A DNA stretch of 64,000 nt from an uncultured Collinsella sp. (GTDB taxonomy: Bacteria; Actinomycetota; Coriobacteriia; Coriobacteriales; Coriobacteriaceae). Below the pieces are notes generated by a model. It made no database searches. It had not been told where the DNA came from and was given only the letters and a program-made list of their open reading frames with translations. The stretch lies in NCBI GenBank assembly GCA_900544135.1, contig UQTU01000003.1:62001-126000 (forward strand), given 5' to 3'. The position numbers were made by a program, and so were the translations under genes. Positions within the stretch are counted from its first letter, which is position 1; every line of letters begins with the position of its first letter. Below are positions 24,989-34,353 of this stretch, one piece after another.

Positions 24989-26200
24989 ATGAAATACGAC
25001 TTTACTTCGCTTATCGACCGCCACGGCATGGACTCCATCGCCGTTGATTCTTGGGGTGAGATCCCCGGCATGGCTCCAAACGCACCCGACGAGGGCTTCG
25101 ATCGCATTCCCATGTGGGTGGCGGACATGAACTTCGCCACGGTGCCCACGGTCCAGGAACACATCATTCAGCGTGCCCAGCACCCCATGTTTGGCTACTT
25201 TGATCCGCGTGCCGAGTACTCTGACCGCATCATCGAATGGCAGAGCCGCCGCAATGGCGTCGAGGGTCTGCGCCCTGAACATATCGGTTACGAAAACGGC
25301 GTGCTGGGCGGTGTTGTGTCGACGCTGCGCGCGTATGTCCAGCCGGGCGATGCGGTGCTGGTCCACAGCCCCACCTACATCGGCTTTACCAAGTCTATCG
25401 AAGCCGCGGGCTATCGCATTGTCCACAGCCCGCTTAAGCTCGACGACCAAGGCGTGTGGCGTATGGACTATGAGGACATGGAGCGCAAGCTCGCCCAAAA
25501 CCACATCCATGCCGCGGTGTTCTGCTCGCCGCACAATCCCTGCGGGCGCGTATGGGAGCGCGACGAGATCGAGCGCGCCATGGACATCTATCGCCAGCAT
25601 GATTGCGTGGTGATCTCGGATGAGATTTGGTCCGATATCATCCTGCCGGGTCACAAGCATATCCCGACGCAGTCGGTGAGCGAGGATGCCCGCATGCGCA
25701 CGGTTGCCCTTTATGCGCCCAGCAAGACGTTTAACCTGGCGGGCCTGGTCGGCAGCTACCACATCGTCTATAACGAGACGCTGCGCGACCGCGTGTGCGC
25801 CGTGTCCGACAAGACTCACTACAACGAGATGAACGTCCTCTCCATGCATGCGCTTATCGGTGCCTATCAGCCTCAGGGCTATGAGTGGGTGGACGAGCTC
25901 AACCAGGTGCTTGCCGGTAATATCGAGTGCTTCTGCGATTACGTTGACGAGCATTTTGCGGGCGTGTCCTATTCGCGTCCGCAAGGCACGTACATGGTGT
26001 TTCTGGACTGCACCGAATGGTGCCGCGAGCATGGCCGCGATATTCAGTGGCTGCTCGACGAGGGGGCGCGCGTGGGCGTGGGGTATCAGGACGGCCGCCC
26101 GTTCCACGGGCCCTGCCACATTCGCGTGAATCTGGCGCTGCCGCTTTCGCGCGTAAGGGAGGCGTGCGACCGCCTGGACCGCTACGTTTTTGGGGTATAG
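24989..26200 (+). CDS. MalY/PatB-type aminotransferase, probable cystathionine β-lyase
   Basis: A fold-type I PLP enzyme of 403 aa. The N-terminal IPMWVADMNFATVP is typical of the MalY/PatB group. SPHNPCGRVW is the Asn-bearing cofactor loop, VVISDEIWSDI carries the Asp that pairs with the pyridine nitrogen, and APSKTFNLAGL contains the PLP lysine. The C-terminus CHIRVNLALPLSRV holds the carboxylate-binding Arg. Such enzymes cleave C–S bonds of cystathionine and related compounds, yielding homocysteine, pyruvate and ammonia. The substrate is inferred from the family. GGGAGCCCAGG precedes the ATG. Confidence 0.88.
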   Translation: MKYDFTSLIDRHGMDSIAVDSWGEIPGMAPNAPDEGFDRIPMWVADMNFATVPTVQEHIIQRAQHPMFGYFDPRAEYSDRIIEWQSRRNGVEGLRPEHIGYENGVLGGVVSTLRAYVQPGDAVLVHSPTYIGFTKSIEAAGYRIVHSPLKLDDQGVWRMDYEDMERKLAQNHIHAAVFCSPHNPCGRVWERDEIERAMDIYRQHDCVVISDEIWSDIILPGHKHIPTQSVSEDARMRTVALYAPSKTFNLAGLVGSYHIVYNETLRDRVCAVSDKTHYNEMNVLSMHALIGAYQPQGYEWVDELNQVLAGNIECFCDYVDEHFAGVSYSRPQGTYMVFLDCTEWCREHGRDIQWLLDEGARVGVGYQDGRPFHGPCHIRVNLALPLSRVREACDRLDRYVFGV

Positions 26201-26221
26201 GGGGCGCTCGATTCGAGTGCT

Positions 26222-26264
26222 GCCCCATGTGCCCACGCCGTCAAAATGTGTGGGCACATGGGGC
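26222..26264. repeat. Inverted repeat after the MalY-type gene
   Basis: A 15-bp perfect stem GCCCCATGTGCCCAC / GTGGGCACATGGGGC closing a 13-base loop that contains AAAA. It lies between convergent genes. It could act as a terminator, but neither side has a T-run, so it may be another small palindromic repeat. Confidence 0.55.
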
Positions 26265-26296
26265 GCAGAGGGTAGCGAGCGCGTTTTCCGCATTCG

Positions 26297-26776
26297 CTAC
26301 TTTTCATGAATCTGCTTGCCGCAAAGATGTTCAATCGAAATCTCGTAGAGCTGGACGCCCTTTATGTCTTTGGCGATCTCCTCCTCGACTTCTTCGGCAG
26401 AAGGGTAGTACTTAAGCGCGAGCTGACGGACTTTGTCCTCGATAAACGCGGGCGCTTCATCTACCAGGCGACAACGACCAAAGACAACGGTACTCATAAC
26501 GTAGGGAGCCCAGTCGCCGTCCTTGTACCACACGTTGCCGTAAACGGTAAAGCAGACTTTATCATCATGCCTGAGTGAATCGACCTTGTGGCCAGCCTTG
26601 GCGCCATGGAAATAAATCTTGTCGTGCTCGGCGTCAAAGAAGTAGTTGACGGGAATGGCATAGGGGTAGCCATCATCGCCGTTGACGGCAAAGACGCCGC
26701 GCTTGCAGGTAGCGAGCAGTTCGCGCGCTTTCTCGTCGGTGATGGCGCGTTTCTTTCGACGTAAGGGCCTAAACAT
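26297..26776 (-). CDS. Pyridoxamine 5'-phosphate oxidase-related FMN-binding protein (NimA-like)
   Basis: A 159-aa split β-barrel flavoprotein. DEKARELLATCKRGVFAVNG, YPYAIPVNYFFD and KIYFHGAKAGHKVDSLRHDDKV match the PNPOx-like family that includes nitroimidazole-reductase NimA and haem-degrading relatives. The family binds FMN at the dimer interface; the substrate here is unknown. The ATG at 26776 follows AAAGGAAG. It is the gene just downstream of the hybrid kinase on the same strand's far side and convergent with the MalY-type gene. Confidence 0.83.
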   Translation of the reverse strand: MFRPLRRKKRAITDEKARELLATCKRGVFAVNGDDGYPYAIPVNYFFDAEHDKIYFHGAKAGHKVDSLRHDDKVCFTVYGNVWYKDGDWAPYVMSTVVFGRCRLVDEAPAFIEDKVRQLALKYYPSAEEVEEEIAKDIKGVQLYEISIEHLCGKQIHEK

Positions 26777-26817
26777 CGTTGGCTTCCTTTCTACTGCGCA
26801 TGGTGGTTGAGCACAAA

Positions 26818-28050
26818 CTATAGCGAAACAGCCCCGTTTTTCTTGATACAGGCGAGTATGTTTTTGAGCTTGCTAAAGTCGAGCGGTTTGGGCAGATGGG
26901 CGTTCATACCGGCATCGTGTGCCGCTTTGGCGTCCTCGTTGAAGGCGTTGGCAGTGAGCGCGATGATGGGGATGTCGGCTGCATCGGCCTTTTCGCTCAG
27001 GCGAATCGCGCGGGTTGCCTCGTAGCCATCCATGCCCGGCATCATGATGTCCATCAGGATCGCATCGAAGCTGCCGGCGGGACGACTAACGTATAGGTCG
27101 ACTGCTTTGTTGCCGTCGGCGGCGCGCGTTACGACGATGCCTTCGCTTTCGAGTAGAGCCTGGGCAATTTCGGCATTGAGCTCGTTGTCTTCTGCCAAAA
27201 GGACGTTCATGCCGGCAAGCGAGCAACTGTATGTCTGCTTGGACGCACGTTCTTTTGCCTGAGGGTTCTTGTCGATATCGAGCGGTATCTGGACGTTGAA
27301 CGTGCTTCCCGCGCCAACCTCACTCGAAATCTCAATCGTGCCGCCCATCATATCGATGAGCGATTTGACGATAGACATGCCAATGCCGGTTCCTTGGAAC
27401 TTGCTGCGCGCATCGTCGCCTTCCTGGGCAAACGGCTCGTAAATGTGCGTCAAAAACTCGGGCGTCATACCAATGCCGGTATCCGAGACGCTAAAGCAAA
27501 ACACGGCGTGCTCGTCGTCGACCGGTTTGATGGTCGATGAGAACGTGACGGTGCCTCCGTGCTTGTTGTACTTGATGCTGTTGTCGAGCAGGTTGACAAG
27601 GATCTGCCGAATATGGGTGGGGCTGCCGATCATATATTGGTCGACAGCGTAGGGCTCGCTGGTGTCGAGCATGGTTATGCCGCGGTCCGATGCGCGGAGC
27701 TTGCACAGTACGAGCGCATTGTCGCACAGCTCTTTAAGGTTGAATGATTCGTGCTCGAGCGTCACTTTGCACTCCTCGATCCTGCCCATCTCGAGGATGT
27801 CGTTAATCAGTGACAGCAGGTGATTGGCGGCAACGCGCGCCTTGGCGCGGCTTTCGCGGGCGACCTGCATGTCGCCTTCTCTCAATTCCTCAATTTCGAT
27901 AAGGCCCAGGATGCCGTTGAGCGGCGTGCGGATGTCGTGGCTCATGCGCGTGAGGAAAGCGGTTTTGGCGGCGTTGGCGGCGTCAGCTTTCTGCCGTTCC
28001 TCCTGTGCGCGGTAAAGCGACCAGACAAGGATGGCGATGCTGGTGAGCAA
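26818..28050 (-). pseudogene. Hybrid histidine kinase, C-terminal half (separated from its sensor by a frameshift)
   Basis: 410 aa readable from 28050; in-frame homology extends upstream to ~28137. It begins with a membrane helix (LTSIAILVWSLYRAQEERQ), then the HisKA box MSHDIRTPLNGI with the phospho-acceptor His. HATPase motifs follow: N-box LVNLLDNSIKYN, DTGIGM and GTGIGMSIV. A receiver domain comes next (ILMDIMMPGMDGYEATR with the phospho-acceptor Asp, and K in LPKPLD). All catalytic residues are intact. The kinase lacks its sensor in this frame: the N-terminal ORF reads into it in another frame. If the frameshift is real, the soluble kinase portion could be made only from an internal start. 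Confidence 0.85.
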
Positions 28051-29654
28051 GATGCAGATGATAACAGTCGCAATGGCGGTGCGGTTACGATAGAAAAACT
28101 GGAACGTGTCCGATTCTTGCGCCGAGTACGATGTGGGAAATAGCTGTTTGCAGAGAGCGATTCACCTGCATTGACGATGCCCTTATTGATGATTCCCAGC
28201 AGCTCGGGCTTGCCGCGCGAAATTAAACACGATAGCTGCGCCGTGTTGGTGAGTTCCTGTGTTTCGAAATCCTCGATGTCGTAGGTGTCGCGGAGAGTTT
28301 CCAGGCGCGTGCTGGGGACAATGATGGAACGTGCCTTCCCCTCATTGAGGGCTTTGAGCACCTCGCCGTCATTCGAGTACTCGGTTACTGTTGCGTTCGG
28401 GAAGAGACTCTCGAGCTCAAAACGGTTAACGATTGTGCTCTTTGTACAAGCGATGTTCTTAAGGTCGCTGTTCAGGTTTTTGCCACTGTGAATGGCGGTC
28501 AGCGAAACCGTTCCCATCGAGTTTGACTGGATGACTCCTGTCTGCTCGGCGAGCCAGTAGTCGCGAAACAATGGCAGGGCGACATCGATGGTTCCGTTGG
28601 AAAGGGCTTTGATCATTTGCCTGTTGTTCGAGAGTGCGATTGTTTTGACCGTAATACCAAACTTGTCGTGCAACGTCGTTGCAAGCGAGGCGAGCGATCC
28701 TTCCATCTCGCCGTCGTCATTTTGCGTGCAGTAGGGAAGTTGGTTTTTAAGATAGCCGAGCGTGATGGTATTGCCGTTTGCTTTGATCCAGGTGGTCTCG
28801 GGGCCGGTGAGCGATGACGAGCCACTGTTTTGGGTCGAGTAACTCGATTTGACTTCCTCGTTATAGCGCGGGTTATCGCGGGCGATGGTCGTCATGGCGG
28901 CGTTGATGTCGTTCATCAGATCGGGGCGGCTTTTGGGAACGGCAAAATAGTAGTCGCTCGAGCCTACGTAGAACATGGGTGACGCATCGGGCGACGAAAT
29001 GGTATCGTTCATGATGACGGCGTCGACCTCGCCGTCTGCAAGCGCCTCAAAGAGGGCGCTGCCGGTGTCGATTTCTTTATAGGTGCAGGTGACGCCTTCG
29101 TCGGCGAGCCACTGCTGGCCGACGATAGTTTGCATAACGCCAGAGTTGCAGCCGATGGTGAGGCCTTGGAGCGCCTGGGGGTCACCCTTGGCCAGATCGT
29201 CGCGGTCGGGCCTGGCGTAGATGTAGTAGCGCTCGGTGCCCTCGGGGTTCGAGGAAAAGAGCAGCTTCTGCTCGCGTTCTGCCGAATACGAGATGTTGGG
29301 CATGAGGTCGATTTCGCCTGCTTCGAGCATGTCCATAAGCTCGGAGAAGGTGCCGCTAACGTATTCGTATTGCCAGCCCTTTGTGTAATACGAGAGGGTC
29401 TGGAGGTACTCGTAGCCCCACCCCGAGAGTCGCTCGCCCGGCATGCCTTCCTGGAAGCCTTTGTTGTTGACGAGCCAGCCAACGCGGACCGTCTTGACCT
29501 GCTGGTCGGAGTCGGCGGCAAAGGCGGGGGCGGCCATGACGGCGCTCAGTATGGCGAGCGCGGCAAGCGCGACGGCCAGGGTGCGATATAGAGCCAAGCG
29601 AAGGACGGCGGAAGGTTTCACATGAAATCCTATCGAGTTGAGACAGTTTCGCAT
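28051..29654 (-). pseudogene. Hybrid histidine kinase, N-terminal sensor half (two periplasmic solute-binding domains)
   Basis: BvgS/EvgS-like sensor. A signal peptide at ~15–46 ends APAFAAD. Solute-binding domain (SBP_bac_3) 1 covers ~52–265 (VRVGWLVNNKGFQEG…NISYSAEREQ). Domain 2 covers ~285–500 (ITLGYLKNQLPYCTQNDDGE…VALPLFRDYW). Around 28137–28141 the frame shifts: the signal continues as SYSAQESDTFQFFYRN one frame over. Adding one T to the TATTTCCC run restores SYFPTSYSAQE and joins it to the kinase half. The frame as given continues ~65 unrelated codons into the kinase region to 27942. One missing base or a sequencing error are equal possibilities. Confidence 0.85.
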
Positions 29655-29707
29655 AAGGATACCAGCTCAGCCTGCCCATTCAGCCGCCGCACCGCTAAAC
29701 GGTTAGG

Positions 29708-29763
29708 TAGTCATTGGGGACGTTCTTAACTGACTAGTCGTTTAAGAACGTCCCCAATGACTA
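29708..29763. repeat. GGGGAC inverted repeat, family 2 (copy A)
   Basis: A 22-bp perfect inverted repeat (29708–29729 with 29742–29763): outer arm TAGTCATTGGGGACG, inner arm TTCTTAA, spacer containing GACTAGTC. A second copy is at 42.05 kb. Both are followed by the same 21-bp sequence GCGGGGGAGGCGTG(G/C)GACAAT. Confidence 0.9.
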
Positions 29764-29772
29764 GTTCCGTTT

Positions 29773-29793
29773 GCGGGGGAGGCGTGGGACAAT
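29773..29793 (+). promoter_or_regulatory. Conserved promoter-like flank of family 2 repeat (copy A)
   Basis: GCGGGGGAGGCGTGGGACAAT is matched at 20 of 21 positions at 42106–42126. The terminal GACAAT resembles the TACAAT -10 boxes seen before other genes in this window and is 40 bases before the K+ channel start. Confidence 0.5.
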
Positions 29794-29833
29794 ACCGAGC
29801 GAATGTGATTGGGCGTCTGGAAAAGGGGTCGCG

Positions 29834-30259
29834 ATGAACAAGTTGAGGACGCTTGCCGACGTGTTGCGCCAGGCTGGCTTTGCACGCATCACGGGCCTGT
29901 TTCTCGTCTTCTATCTGCTGTGCTCGACGGCCGTCTGGCTGTCCGAGCCCACGACCCTTACGTTTGGCGACGGCCTCTGGTTTAGCTTTGAGACCGTATC
30001 GACCATCGGCTTTGGCGATATCCCGGCCGAGACGCCGGTTGCCCGCGCTATCACTGTCGTTTTGAGCGTCATCAGCATCTTCTACATCGCCATGCTCACG
30101 GGCGTGGCGGTGAACTACTGCAATACGCTCATCAAGATGCGCCAAAAGGACACCATGGCGCGCTTTATGGACGATCTTGAGCATTTGGAAGAGCTCGATC
30201 GTGACGAGCTTGCCGACCTATCGCGCCGTGTGCGCGAATATCGCCGACGCCAACGCTAG
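29834..30259 (+). CDS. Two-TM potassium channel protein (KcsA-like)
   Basis: 141 aa. TM1 is at ~15–37 (FARITGLFLVFYLLCSTAVWL). The pore helix and selectivity filter follow, TVSTIGFGDIPAET, where TIGFGD is the K+ filter. TM2 is at ~78–102. The C-terminal tail is charged and α-helical (LEHLEELDRDELADLSRR), probably a tetramerisation coil. There is no voltage-sensor segment. ATG at 29834 follows AAAAGGGG and gives the native N-terminus; the longer open frame begins inside the repeat flank. The protein should form a tetrameric inner-membrane channel. Confidence 0.87.
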   Translation: MNKLRTLADVLRQAGFARITGLFLVFYLLCSTAVWLSEPTTLTFGDGLWFSFETVSTIGFGDIPAETPVARAITVVLSVISIFYIAMLTGVAVNYCNTLIKMRQKDTMARFMDDLEHLEELDRDELADLSRRVREYRRRQR

Positions 30260-30296
30260 AACGGGCGCCGCGCGTCACGATGAGGGGGACAAAAAT

Positions 30297-30830
30297 ATGA
30301 ATATTACGGTATACCTGGGCGCCAGCGTCGGTAACGACCCGGCGTTTCTGCCTGCGGTGCGGCAGCTCGGCACATGGATTGGCTCCAACGGCCACGCGCT
30401 GGTATACGGCGGGTCCAAGTCGGGACTGATGGGCGCGCTCGCCGATAGCGTGCTCGAGGCAGGTGGACACGTGACGGGTGTTGAACCGAGCTTTTTTATC
30501 GAGGCGGAGTATCAGCACGACGGTATCGATGACCTTATCGTGACGAGCGACATGGCCGAGCGTAAGGCCAAGATGATCGAACTCGGCGATGCGTTCGTCG
30601 CCTTTCCGGGCGGTACGGGCACGCTCGAGGAGATTGCCGAGGTCATGTCCGCCGTGTCGTTGGGGCACTTGAGTGCGCCGTGCATCCTGTACAACCTCGG
30701 GGGCTACTACAACGATCTTAAGGCGCTGCTCGAGCACATGATTGATAAAGGGCTTTCGAGCCCGAGGCGGCAGCACGGAATCTACTTTGCCGACGATTTG
30801 CGCGAGATTGCCTCGATTATCAACGGATAA
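30297..30830 (+). CDS. LOG family protein (putative cytokinin riboside 5'-monophosphate phosphoribohydrolase)
   Basis: 177 aa with a Rossmann fold. ITVYLGASVGNDPAF and LVYGGSKSGLMG form the nucleotide site. DMAERKAKM and FPGGTGTLEEIAEV are the family's two catalytic motifs (xxERK and PGGxGTxxE). LOG proteins hydrolyse nucleoside 5'-monophosphates to base and ribose phosphate. The bacterial physiological role is often unknown. ATG at 30297 follows GAGGGGG. Confidence 0.88.
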   Translation: MNITVYLGASVGNDPAFLPAVRQLGTWIGSNGHALVYGGSKSGLMGALADSVLEAGGHVTGVEPSFFIEAEYQHDGIDDLIVTSDMAERKAKMIELGDAFVAFPGGTGTLEEIAEVMSAVSLGHLSAPCILYNLGGYYNDLKALLEHMIDKGLSSPRRQHGIYFADDLREIASIING

Positions 30831-30955
30831 GTCTTGAGCCTGCCCCACTATGACTCCCAATGGTGCCGTTTGCAGCGCAGACGGTTGGCTCGTTCGGGCA
30901 ACGCTCGCTCTACAATAAAACGTATCCTTGTCGATTTTGACCGCGGGAGGACCCG

Positions 30956-32257
30956 ATGGATAGCCTTGCAAAGCCCAAAAACCGAGCACTGTTTTTAGTT
31001 AGCGTTGCCGTGACCGGTGCGTTCGCAGGCGCCGCGGTCTGGCTGTTCTTTTTTGCGATGGAGCACGGTATCGACTATCTATGGACCGAGATTCCGCACG
31101 CGCTGGGCGTCACTTCGCCCGAGCTTGCCAGCGGCCCGTTTGGCTTTCTGCCGTACCCGTTTTTCGTCTGCTTACTGGGCGGCCTGTTAATCGGTCTGTA
31201 CGAAAAGCTTACGGGCACCAAGACCGACGACCTCAACCAGGTGATGGCAAAGGTTAAGCAAGACGGGCGCTACCCGTACGACAACCTGGGCAAGCTTTCG
31301 CTCGCGGCATTGCTGCCGCTGCTGTTTGGCGGAAGTATTGGACCGGAAGCCGGCCTGACCGGCGTTATCGCGGGCCTGTGCAGCTGGGTCGGCGACCGCA
31401 TGCGCCGCTTTGGCGCCGAGTTTAGGGAGCTCACGCTGCTGGGCACCCAGGCCGCGCTGACGGCGCTCTTTACCGCGCCCGTCTTTGGCTTTGTGGCGCC
31501 GCTTGCCGGTAGCGCCGACGGCCAGGGTGCCAATGACGATGAGTCCGCGTCCGACGAGATCACCATCAAGCTTCCCAAGGCACAGAAGACCATGGTCTAC
31601 GGCATTGCGATTGCCGGCGGTCTGGGCACCTATCTGCTGCTCGGCCAGCTCATGGGCGGCGGCATGGGCATGCCCAGGTTCGAGTCCGCCGAGGTGGGCA
31701 GCCTGGAACTTGTCTGGCTCATTCCGCTGGCGTTGGTCGGCACCGTATGCGGTTGGCTGTACTTTGTCTCTGAGCATGCGAGCGAGGCCCTAGCGCACGC
31801 GATGGGGGAGCACCCTGTCGTTAAGGCAATGCTGGCCGGTCTAGCGCTCGCCATTTGCGGCACGGTCCTGCCCTACACCATGTTTGCCGGTGAGACCCAG
31901 GCCGATGTACTTATGGAGACCTACCTCACCATTCCCGCCGGCGTGCTTATCGCGACCGGTCTGGTCAAGGCCATGCTGACGCCCGCCCTTATCAACCTTG
32001 GCTGGCGCGGCGGCCATTTCTTCCCCGTCATCTTCTCGGGCGTAAGCCTGGGCTACGGCTTTGCCATTCTTACCGGCGCCGATCCGGTCTTTTGCGTCGC
32101 CGTCTGCACGGCCTCGACGATGGGCGCCGTTATGCGTCAGCCGGTCATGGTCGTGGGCCTGCTGCTTATGTGTTTCCCACTCAAGGGTATCGTCTGCATG
32201 ATCATCGCCGCCGTTATCGCCGCCGGCATTCCGCTGCCCAAGCCACTGCGCAAGTAG
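30956..32257 (+). CDS. ClC-family chloride channel/antiporter
   Basis: 433 aa with about 10 hydrophobic helices, so it is an integral membrane protein. The N-terminal pore motif reads GGSIGPEAGLTG, in place of the usual GREGP filter that carries the gating glutamate. This pattern is seen in the divergent YfeO-like ClC branch. Later GWRGGHFFPVIFSGVSLG is the matching second-half motif (GxFxP). Gating and ion selectivity may therefore differ from classical ClC proteins. GGGAGGACCCG precedes the ATG and a TACAAT box is at ~30912. Confidence 0.85.
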   Translation: MDSLAKPKNRALFLVSVAVTGAFAGAAVWLFFFAMEHGIDYLWTEIPHALGVTSPELASGPFGFLPYPFFVCLLGGLLIGLYEKLTGTKTDDLNQVMAKVKQDGRYPYDNLGKLSLAALLPLLFGGSIGPEAGLTGVIAGLCSWVGDRMRRFGAEFRELTLLGTQAALTALFTAPVFGFVAPLAGSADGQGANDDESASDEITIKLPKAQKTMVYGIAIAGGLGTYLLLGQLMGGGMGMPRFESAEVGSLELVWLIPLALVGTVCGWLYFVSEHASEALAHAMGEHPVVKAMLAGLALAICGTVLPYTMFAGETQADVLMETYLTIPAGVLIATGLVKAMLTPALINLGWRGGHFFPVIFSGVSLGYGFAILTGADPVFCVAVCTASTMGAVMRQPVMVVGLLLMCFPLKGIVCMIIAAVIAAGIPLPKPLRK

Positions 32258-32345
32258 TACGGTGGCGCACGCCGGGGACATGCCGTTTGCCATGGATTTA
32301 CGGGGAGGGGGCGATCACGCCCTTCGTGGATTGAGACACGCGTGG

Positions 32346-33044
32346 TTACAGGTCGCGTGCCCGGTAGACCTTGGTGCTGACGATGCAGCTAAGTGCACAT
32401 AGCGCGAGGGCAAGCGCGGCAATTCCTGCGCACAGACAGCCAAGAACGGCGGGATCGGAATTCGCCCCGGCAATCGACATGAGCCAGTTGCTAATGGGGC
32501 TGGAGGAGCTCAACGTGGCCATGGCAAGGCATCCGAGCAGGGCAAACAGGCCAACAGATAGGCGTAGCGCCTCCATGTGTCCAAATCGAAAGAACAGCGG
32601 CTGTGCCAAAAACACCATCATGAGGGAGATGAGCATCGATGCGGCGGAGGCTATTGTGCTCTCAAAGACGATCTGTCCCGTCGAGGGGATACCCGCGCTG
32701 TTGAAGAGCGGGATAGAGACGATGCTCAGAAGCGCGGCGGCGCACGCCATGACAGCCGAGAAGACAATGATGCTCAGGTAGCGTGCACAGATGATGTCTT
32801 TGCGCGAGATGGGCAGCGTTGCCCGATAGCGCTCCCATCCGTTTTGATTATCGAAGCCGGCCAGCGAGCTCATGACCATGATGGGCGACATGGCACTGAC
32901 CGCGCAGGCGCCGGCGCTCATACCGGCATCGCCATCCGATGCGTTGGCGAGGGTCAGTACGACGAAGATGAACAGGCCGACGCCCGCGATGCTCGGGACA
33001 AGCGTACGGACGATGGCGAGCTCAGACATAAAGGCGCGTTTCAT
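32346..33044 (-). CDS. ABC-2 type transporter permease
   Basis: 232 aa with about six hydrophobic segments. It starts MKRAFMSELAIVRTLVPSI, and the central loop contains FDNQNGWERYRATLPISRKD, a feature of ABC-2 permeases partnered with short ATPases of the bacitracin/YtrB type. The start overlaps the ATPase stop by 4 bases (ATGA), so the two are coupled. Cargo is unknown. With the upstream GntR regulator it forms a three-gene operon. Confidence 0.83.
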   Translation of the reverse strand: MKRAFMSELAIVRTLVPSIAGVGLFIFVVLTLANASDGDAGMSAGACAVSAMSPIMVMSSLAGFDNQNGWERYRATLPISRKDIICARYLSIIVFSAVMACAAALLSIVSIPLFNSAGIPSTGQIVFESTIASAASMLISLMMVFLAQPLFFRFGHMEALRLSVGLFALLGCLAMATLSSSSPISNWLMSIAGANSDPAVLGCLCAGIAALALALCALSCIVSTKVYRARDL

Positions 33045-33922
33045 TTCGAAGCCCCTTTCAGTATGAGGCGAAGATAGTCATCAATGGTTGCCCGCTCGCA
33101 GGGAATCTCGGGGAAGGCCTCGAGCGCCTCGCGACGGTTGGGTACGAGCACGTCCACGCTATAGGCGTGGTGGGCGGCACGGGCGCCTTCGACGCAAGCC
33201 ATAAGCTCTGCGGCCTGTGCTTGGGTGCAGTGGGCGATGCCGGCTCGGTCGGTAATGTCCTCGCGCGGCAGGTCAAACACAATCGAGCCGTTATCGATGC
33301 AGATGACGCGGTCGGCAGCGCGATCGAGGTCGGATGTAATGTGGCTCGAGAGCAGCACGCTGTGCTGGCCGTCGGCGACAAAGGCAAGCAGCTCATCAAG
33401 CAGTTCCTCGCGCGCCATGGGATCGAGGCCCGCGGTGGCTTCGTCCAAAACGAGCAGCTTGGCATTGTGGCTGAGCGCACAGGCGAGCTGCAGCTTCATG
33501 CCCATGCCGCGGGAGAGGTCCTTGACCTTCGTCTTGGGATCGAGGCCAAATCGGTCGATGAATCCGGCGAACGTTTCGCAGCTCCACGTGGGGTATGCCG
33601 GGCCTACGAGCTTCTCGACCTGGCCCACCTTGAGCGTGGAGGGGAAGGGACACGTGTCCAGGACAAGCCCGATGCGGGAGCGCAGGTGGCGCTGCGTCTC
33701 GTCGGGCGCGTTGGCGTCGCAGCGCTGTCCAAGCAGATGCACCTCGCCGGCATCGGGCTTTATAAGCCCAAGCGCGGCGCGAATGGTCGTCGTCTTGCCG
33801 GCGCCATTTGCGCCCACAAAGCCAACGATCTGGCCGGGCTCCACGGCAAGCGTGACGTCGCGCAGTGAAAAGCGGTCGCTCACGCGGCGCGATACACCTT
33901 TGAGTTCTAGCAACTTTTGCAT
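33041..33922 (-). CDS. ABC transporter ATP-binding protein (YtrB-like)
   Basis: 293 aa. Walker A is GANGAGKTT near residue 40, the signature motif is LSRGMGMKLQL, Walker B is LLVLDEATAGLD, and the H-loop is LLSSHIT. The C-terminal ~75 residues form an accessory domain. The start at 33922 (MQKLLELKG) follows AAAGGCTATACC on the minus strand; the longer open frame runs back through the regulator. It sits between a GntR gene (24 bases upstream) and its permease. Together they resemble the ytrA-ytrB stress-responsive operon. Confidence 0.9.
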   Translation of the reverse strand: MQKLLELKGVSRRVSDRFSLRDVTLAVEPGQIVGFVGANGAGKTTTIRAALGLIKPDAGEVHLLGQRCDANAPDETQRHLRSRIGLVLDTCPFPSTLKVGQVEKLVGPAYPTWSCETFAGFIDRFGLDPKTKVKDLSRGMGMKLQLACALSHNAKLLVLDEATAGLDPMAREELLDELLAFVADGQHSVLLSSHITSDLDRAADRVICIDNGSIVFDLPREDITDRAGIAHCTQAQAAELMACVEGARAAHHAYSVDVLVPNRREALEAFPEIPCERATIDDYLRLILKGASK

Positions 33923-33945
33923 GGTATAGCCTTTCTTGCAGATGG

Positions 33946-34326
33946 CTACTGCATGGTTTCGGGGGCTACGAGGTCGAGCATCTCGTGCAGCTTGTCGCGC
34001 GTGACGCCCAAGGCTTCGGCTTGGCTCGCCGCTTTCGCAAGCAGCTCTTCGATATGGCAGAGCTGGTTTTCGCGCAAGAGTTCTTGGTTGCCCTCGGCGA
34101 CAAAACAGCCCTTGCCCTGCACGGTGCAGATAAAGCCGAGTTGCTCCAGGTCGGCGTAGGCGCGCTTGGTGGTGATGACACTCACGCCAAGATCGCTCGC
34201 GAGTGCACGGATGCTGGGGAGTTTGGCTCCCGCAGCGAGCGCGCCCGAAAGGATCTGAGCTTTGACTTGCGAGGCTATTTGCTCGTAGATGGGCTTGTCG
34301 CCCGAATTGGATAGGATGATGTCCAC
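33946..34326 (-). CDS. GntR-family transcriptional regulator, YtrA subfamily
   Basis: 126 aa. A winged helix-turn-helix at ~10–75 (PIYEQIASQVKAQILSGAL, KLPSIRALASDLGVSVITTK, GKGCFV) is followed by a short C-terminal dimerisation helix pair, the YtrA-type architecture without a large ligand domain. The start is GTG at 34326 after AAGGAG. It heads an operon with an ABC ATPase and permease and probably represses it. An inverted repeat at 34354–34387 lies in its promoter. Confidence 0.9.
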   Translation of the reverse strand: MDIILSNSGDKPIYEQIASQVKAQILSGALAAGAKLPSIRALASDLGVSVITTKRAYADLEQLGFICTVQGKGCFVAEGNQELLRENQLCHIEELLAKAASQAEALGVTRDKLHEMLDLVAPETMQ

Positions 34327-34353
34327 AGCGGCTCCTTAGCTGTTGGGCTACAC

